Position numbers and translations under genes: made by a program. The notes below the pieces were generated by a model. The model had not been told where the DNA came from. It saw nothing but the letters and a program-made list of their open reading frames with translations, and ran no database searches. Below are positions 1 to 10,454 of a DNA stretch of 64,000 bases, piece by piece (the first letter of the stretch is position 1; each line of letters begins with the position of its first letter). The DNA is taken from NCBI RefSeq assembly GCF_014633365.1, contig NC_068339.1, forward strand, positions 12,299,925-12,363,924, written 5' to 3'. This DNA is from Diospyros lotus (Eukaryota; Streptophyta; Magnoliopsida; Ericales; Ebenaceae).

Positions 1-137
1 ATTAACTGGGATTTGGCAAGAGCTATGAAGGTACTATGTACTCAATTTGGACCGATGTCTTTTGAAGATCAAGTTGTTGAGCTAACAAAGCTACATCATT
101 AACTGGGACAAGTTTATGCATGCTCTGTGCACTCAAT
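1..137 (+). pseudogene. Ty3/gypsy gag fragment, left part
   Basis: Read in the frame starting near base 5, this stretch gives a typical plant gypsy capsid segment (NWDLARAMKVLCTQFGP, then FEDQVVELTKL). A second copy of its start (NWDKFMHALCTQ) begins at about base 102, so roughly 97 bp are tandemly duplicated. The second copy is cut at 137 by the gypsy element at 138-8059 and resumes at 8060. The first copy ends in a stop. It is a decayed capsid piece with no intact gene, entering from beyond the left edge. Confidence 0.6.
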
Positions 138-494
138 TGTCAGATCTTGAGAGATCTGACAGCAATTCTCGAGAATTCGTGAAGAATTCCAGAGGATTGA
201 AGGAGGATAGATAGAAATGAGAGAGGGAGAGAGAGAATTGAGAGAGAGAGAGAGAGGGAGAGAGAAATGAGAGAGAAATCAGAATGAATTTGAATTCAAT
301 TTTCAGCATGCCTCATTACATGTAATCGGGTCCTTTATGTAGAGGATCCCGCAACCAAATGCTCCTGCCAAAAGGAAGCGTTATTTACATTGTTACCCCT
401 TTTAGAATTAAGTACCCAACTCTCTAACCGCTTGCACAAGAAGGCCATGCCACTTGCATGGTACATTCTCCTTCTAAGTACTTATACCGTGACA
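138..494 (-). repeat. 3' LTR of the gypsy element
   Basis: The 357-bp LTR starts TGTCAG and ends TGACA on the plus strand and matches the LTR at 7743-8059. It is about 40 bp longer because of an expanded GA microsatellite (about 208-275). Its outer end is a near-perfect hairpin: TGTCAGATCT, a 4-base loop, then AGATCTGACA (138-161). The internal side (495-510) is C-rich on the plus strand, that is, a G-rich polypurine tract on the coding strand. Confidence 0.92.
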
Positions 495-512
495 AATTCC
501 CCCCCGCTTGAG
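495..512 (-). other. Polypurine tract of the gypsy element
   Basis: On the minus strand the bases before the 3' LTR read CAAGCGGGGGGGAATT, the purine-rich primer for plus-strand synthesis found directly inside a 3' LTR. Confidence 0.8.
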
Positions 513-539
513 ATGTTTCTTGTCCTCAAGAAATGCTGA

Positions 540-1926
540 GTAGGCTGGCTGCTCAGGGAAATTGCCTCAATAAGTCAGGCAAATATTCCTAAGTATTGTT
601 GTCTTGATAGAGGTTAAACCACTTCACTAGCACTTGTATGATAGGAACTCCATGTTTGTACAAAACTCTTCTATCTAATATTGAGTTGGGTTCTGCTGTG
701 ACATCCAGTTCTCTCGACAATTGAGGTAGGCTGGAAGCCACCTGCTATGTCCCAATTGATCTCTTGAGTAAAGAGACGTGAAAGACCGGGTGAATCCTTG
801 ACTCCTCAGGTAATTCTAATTTATACACCACCCTCCCCACCTTAGCTTCAATTAGATAGGGTCCATAGTACTTGGGGCTCAATTTGGTTACTTGCCCTCG
901 AGTAATGGTCTTGAGATGGGCTAGCTTGAGCTTCAAATAGACTTTCTCCCCCACATCAAACTCCCTTTCACTCCTCCTTCTATTTGCATACTGCTTCATG
1001 CGATTTTGAGCCAGAGCTAGCTCCTCTTTAAACTGTTGCAATACTCTCTACCTTTTCTCCAAATATGCCTCCACAGTTGCCATTGTAGTATGTTCCCCCA
1101 CTGCCGGAAGAAGTGGGGGTTGGTAACCAAACAATGCTTCAAAGGGCAACCTCTTGATTGATGCATGGTGACTGAAGTTATACCACCATTGTGCAAGCGA
1201 AATCCATCTATGCCATCCCTTAGAATGCAAAAAACTTAAGCACCTTAGGTACCCTTCCACACAATGATTCACCCGTTCAGTCTGGCCATCCGTTTAGGGA
1301 CATCTTCAGCTTTACTCCCAAGGATCTCATCAATTCCTGCCAGAATAAGCAGGTGAAGATCTTGTCCCTATCCGAGAATACTGAGTTGAGAATTCCATGC
1401 AGCTTCATAACTTGGTCCAAGAAAACCTTGGCCACTTCTTGGGCATAATAGGGAAGGGCTAAGCCAATAAAGTGTGCAAATTTGATGAACCTGTCCACCA
1501 CTACCAAAATACAATCCTTCCCTTTAGACTTAGATAGGCCTTCAATAAAGTCCATGCTTATTCTTTCCCATGCCGATGCAGGAATCAATGGGGGTCGAGG
1601 GGCTATAATAAGCCTAGTGGGGCTATTGTTTCATGCTTCCAGTGATTGCAAGTGTCACAAGCTAACACATACTCATTCACACACCTCTTAAGTTGGGACC
1701 AAAAAAAGATCTGTTTCACCTTGTAATAGGTATTCTGAATTCCCAAGTGGCCTCCCAATGGTGATTCATGAAGGGAACTCAATATCTTCTTTTTCAGTGT
1801 CTCATTGCTTCCAATTACCAGTCTCCCTTTATATCTTATCACCCCATGATTCAGTGTATACCCGGGCTTGCTATTAGGATTCAAAATCAACTGCTCCCTT
1901 AACTCCTTCATTTTGCTATCTTCTTC
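540..1926 (-). pseudogene. Gypsy integrase with chromodomain-like tail
   Basis: From high to low coordinate: an HHCC zinc-binding domain (HESPLGGHLGIQ ... CDTCNHW, about 1640-1760), the integrase core (WERISMDFIEGL, then VFSDRD, about 1300-1580), and the C-terminal segment KLSPKYYGPY ... HPVFHVSLLKRS (745-1041). Past a stop there is a chromodomain-like piece (SILDRRVLYKHG ... QVLVKWFN, then T-stop-EYL) at about 560-740. The stop there replaces the expected Trp of a TWE motif (TGG to TAG). The frames are split at 1272, 1588 and 1603, so the gene is dead. The chromodomain-like tail is why I call the element a chromovirus. Confidence 0.88.
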
Positions 1927-1989
1927 ATAACTATCCTTGACCTCTCGATACCAATCCAGCGTAATAACAATAAGGGCAACCGAATGTCC

Positions 1990-2804
1990 TTCCTAGGAGC
2001 ACTTGGAAAGGATATCAGCAGCCACATTTTCTCTTCTTTCCTATATTGTATGGTGTAATCCAAACCCATAAGTTTGGCCATCCCCTTTGAAGGTGTGTAT
2101 GGAGCTTCTATTGAAGTAGGAGCTTTAAACTGTCATGGTCAGTTCAAATGATGAACTACCCCCCTTCCAAATAGTGTCTCCTCTTTTCCACTGCCATCAC
2201 CACAGCTAACAACTCTTTCTCATATATGCTAAGCCCCACATGCATAGGAGACTGGCTTATGGCTTCCCTTGCATTAGCACAACTCCTATCCCTGTACTAC
2301 AAGCATCAGTCTCTAAGATGAAGTATTGAACTCAGGTAAACCCAACACCGGAGTCTTGCTCATGGCCTCCTTCAGCTGCCCAAAAGCTCTTTCTATCTCT
2401 GGCCCCCATTTGAATCCATCCTTCTTCAATAACTTCGTTAAAGGCCGGCTTATGAGGCCATAATTTTTCACAAATCTCCTGTAATAACTTGTCAACCCTA
2501 GGAAGCCCCTTAATGCTTTAATGTTAGCAGGTCTTGGCCAATTCACCATAACTGCCACCTTTCTCGAATCTGTGCCCACACCTACACTTGAGATGGCATG
2601 CCCCAAGTATTCCACCTGTTTCTGACCAAAGGCACATTTAGAATGCTTAATATTCAGTTGGCTGAACCTAAGAACCTTGAATGTAGTCCTTAAGTGCTAT
2701 AGGAAGGACTGACTATATATGAAAATGTCATCAAAGAAAAATAGAATAAATTGGTGTAGGTAAGACTCAAAGACTTGGTTCATAAGTGATTGGAAAGTGG
2801 CTGG
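1990..2804 (-). pseudogene. Gypsy reverse transcriptase C-terminal part and RNase H remnant
   Basis: The minus strand gives [14 protein letters not shown] just inside 2804, then the catalytic block [10 protein letters not shown] (about 2710-2745; usually YVDD or FIDD). The thumb/connection follows (EYLGHAISSVGVGTD, then ALRGFLGLTSYYRRFVKNYG; 2313-2615). RNase H is badly decayed, but traces such as ADILSKCS are visible near 2000-2030. The N-terminal part of the same gene lies beyond the solo LTR at 2805-4441 (bases 4442-4552) and beyond the hAT element (5438-5932). Confidence 0.88.
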
Positions 2805-4441
2805 TGTAATACCCGAAATTTTATAAAACCACATTGTGTATAACTTTGTGTTTGAAAGACAGTTTACGAACCGAGGGTAAAAGCATAATTTCCCAAAAGT
2901 GCCAGGGCAAAGGTGAAATTTTCAAAAACATAGGAGGAAGGTTCAGGAGATCTCTTTTTTTGGGGGTGATTGAGGGAAATCCAAGAAAAAGGGGTTAAAA
3001 TGCAAACATGGAAAACCTCGTGGACATAATGTAATTTTGGAAAATTAGGAACTAGGTGGTTAAAGTAATGGAATGGGAGTTAGTCAGAGATATGGCACAC
3101 ATCCCAAGACTAGCCAAGTGTCACCATCTTATTAGAAGCACATGGGATAGTAATAATTAGGCTCAAAAGTCAAGGTATACATGGCATGGTGTTATTCACC
3201 AAATGAGTTTATAAATATAGGTCTTGTGATGCAAGAACCATGAATCAAAGAAGAGGGGATAGATAGATCAGAAAGTGGGTAGAATTCTGGTAAGAGAAAG
3301 GGAGGAAGGTCGGTGGAAAACAAGAGGAAAAGCGGAAGCTGTCGGAAACTGCAACGCCGCCGAAGAATCAGCCATAACAGTCAAAAATAAACAAGGTAAG
3401 CTCGATTTTATTTCGTATTCCAGTAGAGGGGGAAGAGAGGAGCGTGTAGGAAAAAACGGGGGTCATAATGGAGTTAAAATGAAGGAGAAAAGCCCGAAAA
3501 ATGGAAGTTGTGCAAGGCTGTAATGACGGCGCGCGCCGCCGCAGCCAGCGCGTGGCCCTCCTTGCTAGGGCGCATCCCTCACCCTTTTCACCTGAAATTT
3601 TCCAGTTTTACTCCTAAAATTAATTGGAACCTTTCTGTATACAAATATCTTGGAATTTATACCTTCAAACTGTATTACTGCAGCTAAAACTTGACCCAAA
3701 ATGCTGTGAACAGTAACCCAACGAAGGTTAACAACCAAAGTGAGTGTTTTCCTGCACTTCCTTGCTTCATTTTGTACATTTATTGTATCACTTGTGCTTG
3801 GGTGTGGCTTACTTACATGACTTTTTCTTGAAAGCATGATTCTTTCCCTTTACATACGTCATACGAGGCGTTGTGGCAAGCTAGTGGCCGTCATGGGTGG
3901 CCCTATGGGGGCACATACTTGTGTTTGATGTGAGCATGACGTGCGCGAAGATGATTGCAACACCTTGGCATGGCTTCCACAAGAAGGGGATTTCACTTTG
4001 CATATGTGCATAACATACATGTTTACTTTCATTTATGGAACCACTTCACTTAGATATTTATTATCTAACTTGGGTTGATGCCCCTGAAACGTTTCACGTT
4101 CTAGGTATGTTTGACGTGTCAGGAACTAAGGAGGCAAGTGAGGCAAATGAAAAGGAAATTATGGACGCTTAATGTTTTTTTTTCTTTTATCTTGTGGCTT
4201 AATGTGTAGTCTTGTTTGAGTTGTAAATAAAGCATTGTATCAGTTGATGGTTGTACTACTTAATGTTAAACTTAAACACCACCTAAAAGAAAGGCTTATA
4301 TGCGTTTATAATAGCCTAGGAAACCCTTTCAACTCTCTTGGCAGGTTTGATCCATAGCTTTCGTTGTTTGGGGTTTCCTAATACCCCTTAGGCAGTTATG
4401 TGTATGCCTTCCTGTGATATTTGAGCTGAGGGGGTGTTACA
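2805..4441 (+). mobile_element. Solo LTR (about 1.6 kb) inserted in the gypsy reverse transcriptase
   Basis: It begins TGTAATACCC and ends GGGTGTTACA, and is flanked by the 5-bp duplication GCTGG (2800-2804 and 4442-4446). Removing it and one copy of GCTGG restores the codons between NAPA and TFQ of the host reverse transcriptase. A TATA-like TTATAAATAT near 3210 indicates plus orientation. It contains no retroelement genes, as expected after LTR-LTR recombination. It resembles the LTRs at 38939-43311 and 44070-46787 in its terminal TGTAACACCC-type signature. A GC-rich patch (GGCGCGCGCCGCCGC) sits near 3528. Confidence 0.9.
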
Positions 4442-4552
4442 GCTGGGGCATTGGTGAGCCCAAATGGTATCACCAAGAACTCATAATGGCCATGATGGGT
4501 TCTAAAGGCCGTCTTGTGGATATCATCAGAGTTCATACAAATCTAATGATAC

Positions 4553-5437
4553 CAGTGTTCTAAAACGCGCTAAGCGCTAGTCAGGCGCCAAGCGCCTAGG
4601 CGAGGCCTAGAAAAACTGTTATTTTTTAAATTAAAATTCATATTATCCCAAATACACATATAAATTAAACAAAGATTATGAAATATTAATATAGATTATT
4701 AAATTTAGAGTTTAGACTCTTGACTTTGTGAAACACAATTTATAGGCATTAGAAATAATAGAATCAAATAAAGACATAATAACAAAATACAACAATAACA
4801 AAATACTAACACTGGCGGAGGAAGAACAACGTAACAAAAACAAGCAACAAATTACAACCAGTAGCAACAGCAAGCAGCTACAACAAAAACACTCGGCGGA
4901 GGAAGAAGATCGAGAACCAGCAACGCAAGAGATGGTGGCGGCGTGCAAGCACGAGAGAGGCAACAGCAAGCAGCAACAACGCTGTTGCTGCTTACTGCTT
5001 ACTGCTTACCAAAGGAGGCGCAGGGTGAGTGAGGAAGATGTGCGAGCAAGCACGAGAGAGGCGACGGTGTGCGAGCACGAGACAGCGACGACGGCAACTC
5101 TGCAACTGCAAGAGACGGTGGCAGCATGCGAGCACGAGAGAGGCGACGACGACGGCGACTTTGCAATAGATTGTAGGTGGTGATGCGTGCGCGAGAGAAG
5201 GGGTAACGGGTAAGGGGAAACAAAACCCTAATAAATTTATACTAATCCATTCACGTAGCCGATTAGGCCATAATTGGCCAGGCGGTTCACGCGACTAGGC
5301 GTCCGCCTTGGCCGCCTAGGCGCCGCCCGGTATCGATTAGCCGGGCTGGCACCTAAGGTGGCCGATTTGGCCATAATCAGGGCGACCAACGGCCGCCTAG
5401 CACCTTGGCGCCGCCTAGGCCGCGTTTTAGTTCACTG
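4553..5437. mobile_element. Non-autonomous hAT element with CAGTG termini
   Basis: The ends are CAGTGTTCTAAAACGCG and, inverted, CAGTGAACTAAAACGCG. The 8-bp duplication AATGATAC flanks it (4545-4552 and 5438-5445). CAGTG ends with an 8-bp duplication are the hAT signature. Both subterminal regions are crowded with GGCGCC/CCTAGGCG palindromic words. The middle (4800-5220) is purine-rich with CAGCAA and GCGAGCACGAGAGAGGCGAC-type repeats. It encodes no transposase that I can recognise. Excising it rejoins the host reverse-transcriptase codons for DLRSGYHQI. Confidence 0.93.
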
Positions 5438-5932
5438 AATGATACCCTGAACGTAAGTCTAGTTTGGAGAAAACGGTAGCATTTTTCAATTCATCAAGCA
5501 AGTCTTCGATTATAGGGATGGGAACTTGTCCTTTATGGTCAAGGCGTTAAGTTGACGGTAGTCAACGCAAAAGTGCTATGAACCATCTTTTTTCTTAACA
5601 AGAAGGACAGCGGATGCGTAGGGACTTTGGCTAGGTCTGATTAAGGATTGTTGAAGCATTTCCTTAACCATTCTTTCAATTTCATTCTTCTGGTGAGGGG
5701 GATATCTGTAGGATCTGACATTAATTGGTTCTAAGTTAGGTTTAAGGTTGATTGAGTGGTCCAAGATTCCTTTGGGTGGTAGGGAGTGAGGCTCGACAAA
5801 CAGGTCCTCATATTCAGCCAAGAGCATATTAAGACAATTCAAGTGATGTACCTCCCATTGGCTTTGCTCTGGAGTGAATATGGTCAACTGAAGCTCCCCT
5901 CCTAGCCCACTTTCTTCCTCTGTCTCCTCCAT
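5438..5932 (-). pseudogene. Gypsy reverse transcriptase N-terminal part
   Basis: The minus strand encodes the linker and fingers of the reverse transcriptase: YEDLFVEPHSLPP, DHSINLKPN, RYPPHQKNEIERMVKEML, SPYASAVLLVKKKDGS. After a frameshift it continues as [16 protein letters not shown] and [12 protein letters not shown] next to the hAT insertion. A short continuation ([20 protein letters not shown]) lies at 4447-4552 on the far side of it. At least one frameshift near 5530 breaks the frame. Confidence 0.9.
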
Positions 5933-5986
5933 TGCTTGGATAGAAAACAGTTGAGCTACTTGAGCCCACTTGTGCTTGAATAACTT

Positions 5987-6375
5987 CTAGAGCTTCCTAC
6001 CTATAATCATCTTGCAAGACCCCATCTCCTTGCTGCCCATGAGGGTCATCTCCTTCCCTTCCTTCTCAAAGGTTACTTCCATTATGTTAAAATCAAAACT
6101 GATAGGGCTAACTTGTTTCATCCAATCCACCCCCAACACCACGTCACAACCCCCTAGTTTAAGTAGTCTCATATTAGTCTCAAACAACTCTCCCTACATT
6201 TCCCAACAAAACCCTGTGCAACCTGACTTGCTTAGCACTTTGTTGTCATTGGTAATAGTCACTGTTAAGGGTTGGGTCCCTGTAAACCTACAATGGAGTT
6301 TCTTAGCAGTGCTCTCATCCAATAAACTGTGGGTGCTCCCACAATCAATTAAAATCATCAAATTGCCCTCCTACA
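5987..6375 (-). pseudogene. Gypsy aspartic protease
   Basis: The active-site segment reads MILIDCGSTHSLLDE at about 6320-6365 and the conserved GCDVVLGVDWM is at about 6110-6150. The usual D-S/T-G is D-C-G here, matching the DCGSTHSF variant common in plant gypsy elements. An in-frame stop near 6200 separates the two motifs. Confidence 0.82.
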
Positions 6376-6524
6376 CCTTCCCTTCCACCTTGATGATCTT
6401 ATTATTGATTAACCCCTTGAGAGCATATAATGAAATCTCTCTGTTATCGTCCCCTTCTAACTCCTCTGCTTCTTTTATTTCCTCTTCTTCGTCCATCATT
6501 CCATCTTCTCCTTCCAACGGGAGT

Positions 6525-7250
6525 AATTGCCTTTTGCATTGGTGCCCTGGATAATACCGATCACCACACTTAAATCACAGCCTGGCTTGCCTTCTTTGCT
6601 CTATTAATTTCCCGCTCTAACCTACTGAATGATTACCAGGTGCAACCACTGACATCCCTCTCTGCCCCGAGTTTATCCTCACCATTTCCTTACCATACCC
6701 CTTCACCATCTGTACTGCAAGCCCCATATTAGCTCCCTTACCCTACTGTCTTTGCTTCTTCATGATAGCTTCTATCATAATTTCCTGCAGCCTAGCATTC
6801 TCAATTGCTTGCACCACCAATTCCCGGTGAAGCATTTTGACCATAGGCCTGGATTCCTCATTTAACCCGCTCATGAAGCTAGAGACAAAATAGGTTTCAG
6901 AGAGGTGGGGGTTCAGGTTGACCATTATCGACCTTAACTCCTTAAACTAGGCTTGGTAAGCCTATACCCCTGCTTCTTGCCCTAGTTTATTGAATTCTTC
7001 CACCACATCCTTCCTATTTCTATCTCCAAACCTCTCACACAATTTGTCAACAAACTCCTCCCATGGACACTCTCCCTTAGTTTGCGACCATCCTTGATAC
7101 CAAGCATCACCCGCATCATTAAGGTACGTGGCTGCCAATGCTACTCTATGTCCATCTAGCACGTTATACCAACCAACCATTCACTCACATCTCCTCACCC
7201 ACCATCTAAGATTACTTCCATCAAACAGGGGAATCTCTAATTTAGGTATA
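6525..7250 (-). pseudogene. Gypsy gag
   Basis: The capsid segment includes ALAATYLNDAGDAWYQGW and EEFVDKLCERFGD (6962-7180), then YFVSSFMSGLNEESRPMVKML (6743-6925). The nucleocapsid zinc knuckle at about 6535-6590 reads FKCGDRYYPGHQC, but its first cysteine codon is a stop (TGA). Gag is split by several stops and frameshifts. Confidence 0.83.
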
Positions 7251-7727
7251 GGGAATCCCGATTGATTGAATGTAACCAATCCTTCCCGCCTTTGATCCAC
7301 TTCAGTGTCCTATTCTCTCCTCAGGGCAACCTCAATTTTAGAGGGCCCGACATTCCCATTCCTCATGCCATGACCAGTCAAAACCGATTCTATCCTATCT
7401 CTCGGGGGGAAATCAGGTGATAAGACTTACCTAATTTTGGTGTGTGAACATTACCATAAAATTCTGCAAATGATCCATGATCTGAGCTCCAACTTCATCT
7501 CTGATCCCATCCAATCTTCTCTCCAAGCCCCCTAGAGAGGTGCCCATCTTCTCATCCATCGCCATGATAGCTTCATGGTTGCGATTGGATCCAATATCCA
7601 ACAATTCCACTCAGGCTTGTAGATCAGTAACTGTCGAGTGGAATTGTTGCACCTACAACTCCAGATTCTTCATTCGAGTCCCTTCCGCCATCGTTGCACC
7701 TACTGAATTTCCTTGGCCCGAGGCCTT

Positions 7728-7739
7728 GCTCTGATACCA
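7728..7739 (-). other. Primer-binding site (initiator tRNA-Met) of the gypsy element
   Basis: On the minus strand TGGTATCAGAGC follows the 5' LTR after a few bases. It is complementary to the 3' end of plant initiator tRNA-Met and confirms the element's orientation. Confidence 0.9.
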
Positions 7740-7742
7740 AAT

Positions 7743-8059
7743 TGTCAGATCTTGAGAGATATGACAGCAATTCTCGAGAATTTGTGAAGAATTCCAGACG
7801 ATTGAAGAAGGACGAATAGAAATGAGAGAGAGAGAGAGAGAAATTAGAATGAATTTGAATTCAATTTTCAGCATGCCTCATTACATGTAATCGGGTCCTT
7901 TATATAGAGGATCCCACAACCAAATGCTCCTGCCAAAGGGGAGCATTATTTACATTGTTACCCCTTCTAGAATTAAGTACCCAACTCTCTAACTGCTTGC
8001 ACGAGAAGGCCATGCCACTTGCACGGTACATTCTCCTTCTAAGTACTTGTACCATGACA
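7743..8059 (-). repeat. 5' LTR of the gypsy element
   Basis: This 317-bp partner of the LTR at 138-494 has TG...CA ends. On the minus strand it carries the TATA-like CTATATAAAGG near 7900, whereas the 3' copy has CTACATAAAGG. Its outer flank has the TCAAT duplication. Confidence 0.92.
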
Positions 8060-8200
8060 TCAATTTGGACCATTGTGTTTTGAAGATCAAGTTGGAGAGC
8101 TAACAAAGTTACAACAAACAATTCCACAAACTATATCAAAATTTGTGGAATTAGCAACCATAAAAGAGGACATCCTGGAGAATTTTATATTGATTTCATA
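8060..8200 (+). pseudogene. Ty3/gypsy gag fragment, right part
   Basis: This continues the capsid fragment interrupted at 137: FGPLCFEDQVGELTKLQQ, then a degraded tail (TISKFVELATIKED) ending in a stop near 8199. It proves the 138-8059 element landed inside an older gypsy fragment. Confidence 0.6.
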
Positions 8201-9764
8201 GTGGGCTCAAGGGAAATGCCAGACCATGTGGAAAAATGTTCAAGACAACTACCAGGTAAGCCACTGGATTTAGTAATCTCAAAGAGAAAGGAACTTTTGC
8301 AGCATAGATGTCAACAATTTTGTAATTTCAAGACAATTGTGTTCTATTATCACTCTAAAAGACCTCCCAGCATATTGCCACCTATTTGTCACAAGCATGT
8401 AAGAATGGAAGATAAGAAAAAGATATGGAAACAAAAGTAACAAAGCAAGACATAGGCCTAGAAAGCAACAATAGTTTTTGCTTAAAGGAAATGACAATGA
8501 CAAGATAAACAGGTGGCTAAGATAGATGCGAAAAGTAAAATTTGATTTTACTTAAAGAGAACTGACAACAGAAGATGAGATCAGCAACACTATACACATA
8601 TCAAAAGAAGAATTACAAATCCCAGTTCACACTCTGCTTCAGACCAATCAATTTCTGAGCTTTGACGTGGTGCAAACTATAGTCATTCTGATTATTCTGG
8701 CAACACAAAACTTTCCTTTGCTCAGCAATAGCCAAAAGAGTATGTTGCAAGATTTATAAACTTAACTATCTCATTCTTATGGGAATATACTTAATTCAGA
8801 ATGTGACATAATTTCAAATTGGTTATGCAACACTCTTGAGTATGGAACTGAGGCAGGTTTCTTCCTTTAGTGATTCAGGATGGTGCATATGGAAAATTGG
8901 TGGGACTTCCAGTATGGAATGGTTGTCCAATTCCCATCCTTGAGGACAAGTTTCCTATCAAATGGAATGGAATCACAGAATGATATGCATATGTGTTGTA
9001 TGAACTTAAGTAGGTGAGTTGATGAAGATGGAAGTATATGTTCACAGATGAGTACATAATGCAAGAAGGCTGTTAAAATGCAAAGGTGCAGAAAAAAAAA
9101 ATTGTGACAAAAGGTTTGTGTTGGTGTGGCCATTGAGAGGCTTAGTAAAAGCTACCGTTTATCCATAACCTTCAGGTGGTTACAGTAGCTCCATGCTGCC
9201 TTCTATTTGGTTCGGAACAGAGAGACATGTAAAAGTTGGGCAGATGACTAGACAGACTTCAATGCTTTTGAGGAGAATTTAAATTTTGATTAGGTGATAG
9301 ATTAGACAGATAATTAAATGCATAGAATTAATTCACATGGGGGCCAAGATTCACTAGGTCTAAAGGGGCAAATCCTGTCTTTAGGAGCAACAAACTTACT
9401 ATTTGTTAATTTGGGCAGGAATCGGGTAAAGCTAATAGGCTAGTGGGGCAGAATAACTGAAGATTTATTATGCAAGTTTGGGCCCCAAGTTGGGACTGAG
9501 CAAACCATGATGTCTTATGCAAACAGGCTTCTTAGAGGTTTCAACTGTAAGAGCCTATTTGAGCTCTTCTCTTAAATTATTGCCCTAGATTGTGATTTAG
9601 AGGACAAGGACCTGGTGAAGGAAGAGGCAAATCTTGACAGTGGATTCAAGACAAGGAGATACATGATCAAAATGGTTTGGTGGTTCTAGAGAGGAACCCA
9701 GGATGGGCTTAATCTGCACAGAACCAAGGTGTGAAGAGAAAGGTAGGATGTTTTTATAAAGGTC
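8201..9764. other. Non-coding stretch (putative HEN1 last intron or 3' flank)
   Basis: AT-rich sequence with short ORFs only and no recognisable protein motif. I searched the minus strand for the missing HEN1 C-terminal exon (metal-binding E-x-x-E-H motif and surroundings) and did not find it. Confidence 0.5.
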
Positions 9765-10110
9765 TGTTAGTGTGTGGAGCCTAATTATCACCTTGACACA
9801 TATTATCCCTACGCAGAGTCAGTACACGGATCGACCTTGGCAAAATTTTTATATGCAATTTTATAATAAGGGCAATTTTGGGTTTTCACATGTATTTTCG
9901 TTGCCCTAATTTTGCTTATATTAGGGTGGTTATTAGAGAGCATTGGTGTGTGTTCTTGTAATCTCCAATTTAATTATAGTGAAAAACTTGCAACGACAAC
10001 AGTGAACGTAGCTCTCACATTGAGAGTGAACCTCTAAATCTCATGTGTTCTTCATGCTTGCTTTGATTATTTCTCTTCTATCATTTAGGATTAGGACTTT
10101 AATCCTAACA
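9765..10110 (+). mobile_element. Solo LTR, 346 bp
   Basis: It starts TGTTAGTGTG and ends AATCCTAACA, flanked by the 5-bp duplication AGGTC (9760-9764 and 10111-10115). The end region, with CTCTCACATTGAGAG and ATCTCATGTGTTCTTC, looks like a small copia-type LTR. There is no internal domain. Confidence 0.85.
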
Positions 10111-10257
10111 AGGTCATTGTTGAGGTATGGATTATCTGGCAGCGCATGAAGGAGATAGTAAAATGGAGGGCATTTTTGGTTCATGAGTCCAAGGAGTGGC
10201 AATGAACTATTAAGAGGACTAAAGTGCTTCCTAAATTTCTTACAATTGCATATGAGG

Positions 10258-10420
10258 GATTTGATAGCAATGGTAAGGTTATTTCCTTGTGACGAGAAGG
10301 TCATGGGTTCAAGTTATAAAATTATCTCTTTGCAAAAAGAAGGGCGGGGAAGGGAGGAAGGTTGCATACAAATATGACCCTTGCAAAGCAAAGAGCTTCA
10401 TGCATTAGGGACGCCCTTTG
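10258..10420 (+). mobile_element. Au-like SINE
   Basis: It resembles the plant Au SINE. A box-A-like GATAGCAATGGTAAGG is followed about 30 bp later by a box-B-like GGTCATGGGTTCAAGTT. The Au-type body follows (CTCTTTGCAAAAAG, AAGGTTGCATACAA, GACCCTTGCAAAG) and the sequence ends GGGACGCCCTTT. I could not find a clear target duplication. The family is named from recognition, not from a search. Confidence 0.7.
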
Positions 10421-10454
10421 GAAGTAAACACACCCCTTTTGGATTCCTATTTAC

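Larger units (their letters stand above)
138..8059 (-). mobile_element. Ty3/gypsy chromovirus LTR retrotransposon, degenerate, with two nested insertions
   Basis: A structurally complete element on the minus strand. It has LTRs at 138-494 and 7743-8059, both TG...CA, and a 5-bp target duplication TCAAT at 133-137 and 8060-8064. A primer-binding site matching initiator-tRNA-Met lies beside the right (5') LTR and a purine tract beside the left (3') LTR. The order on the minus strand is gag, protease, reverse transcriptase, RNase H, integrase, chromodomain-like tail, which is the Ty3/gypsy chromovirus order. All reading frames carry stops and frameshifts, so it is not autonomous now. A solo LTR (2805-4441) and a hAT element (4553-5437) are inserted in the reverse-transcriptase region. 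Without them the element is about 5.4 kb. Confidence 0.93.

Noticed and set aside
4712..5223. Overlapping ORFs of 74-85 codons on both strands in the hAT element
   Set aside because: Repetitive, low-complexity translations without a transposase motif.
6012..6554. 180-codon plus-strand ORF
   Set aside because: It is antisense to the gypsy protease and gag, whose motifs are clear on the minus strand.
8641..9140. Possible missing HEN1 C-terminal exon
   Set aside because: None of the minus-strand frames contains the metal-binding motif or other family text; several stops in all frames.
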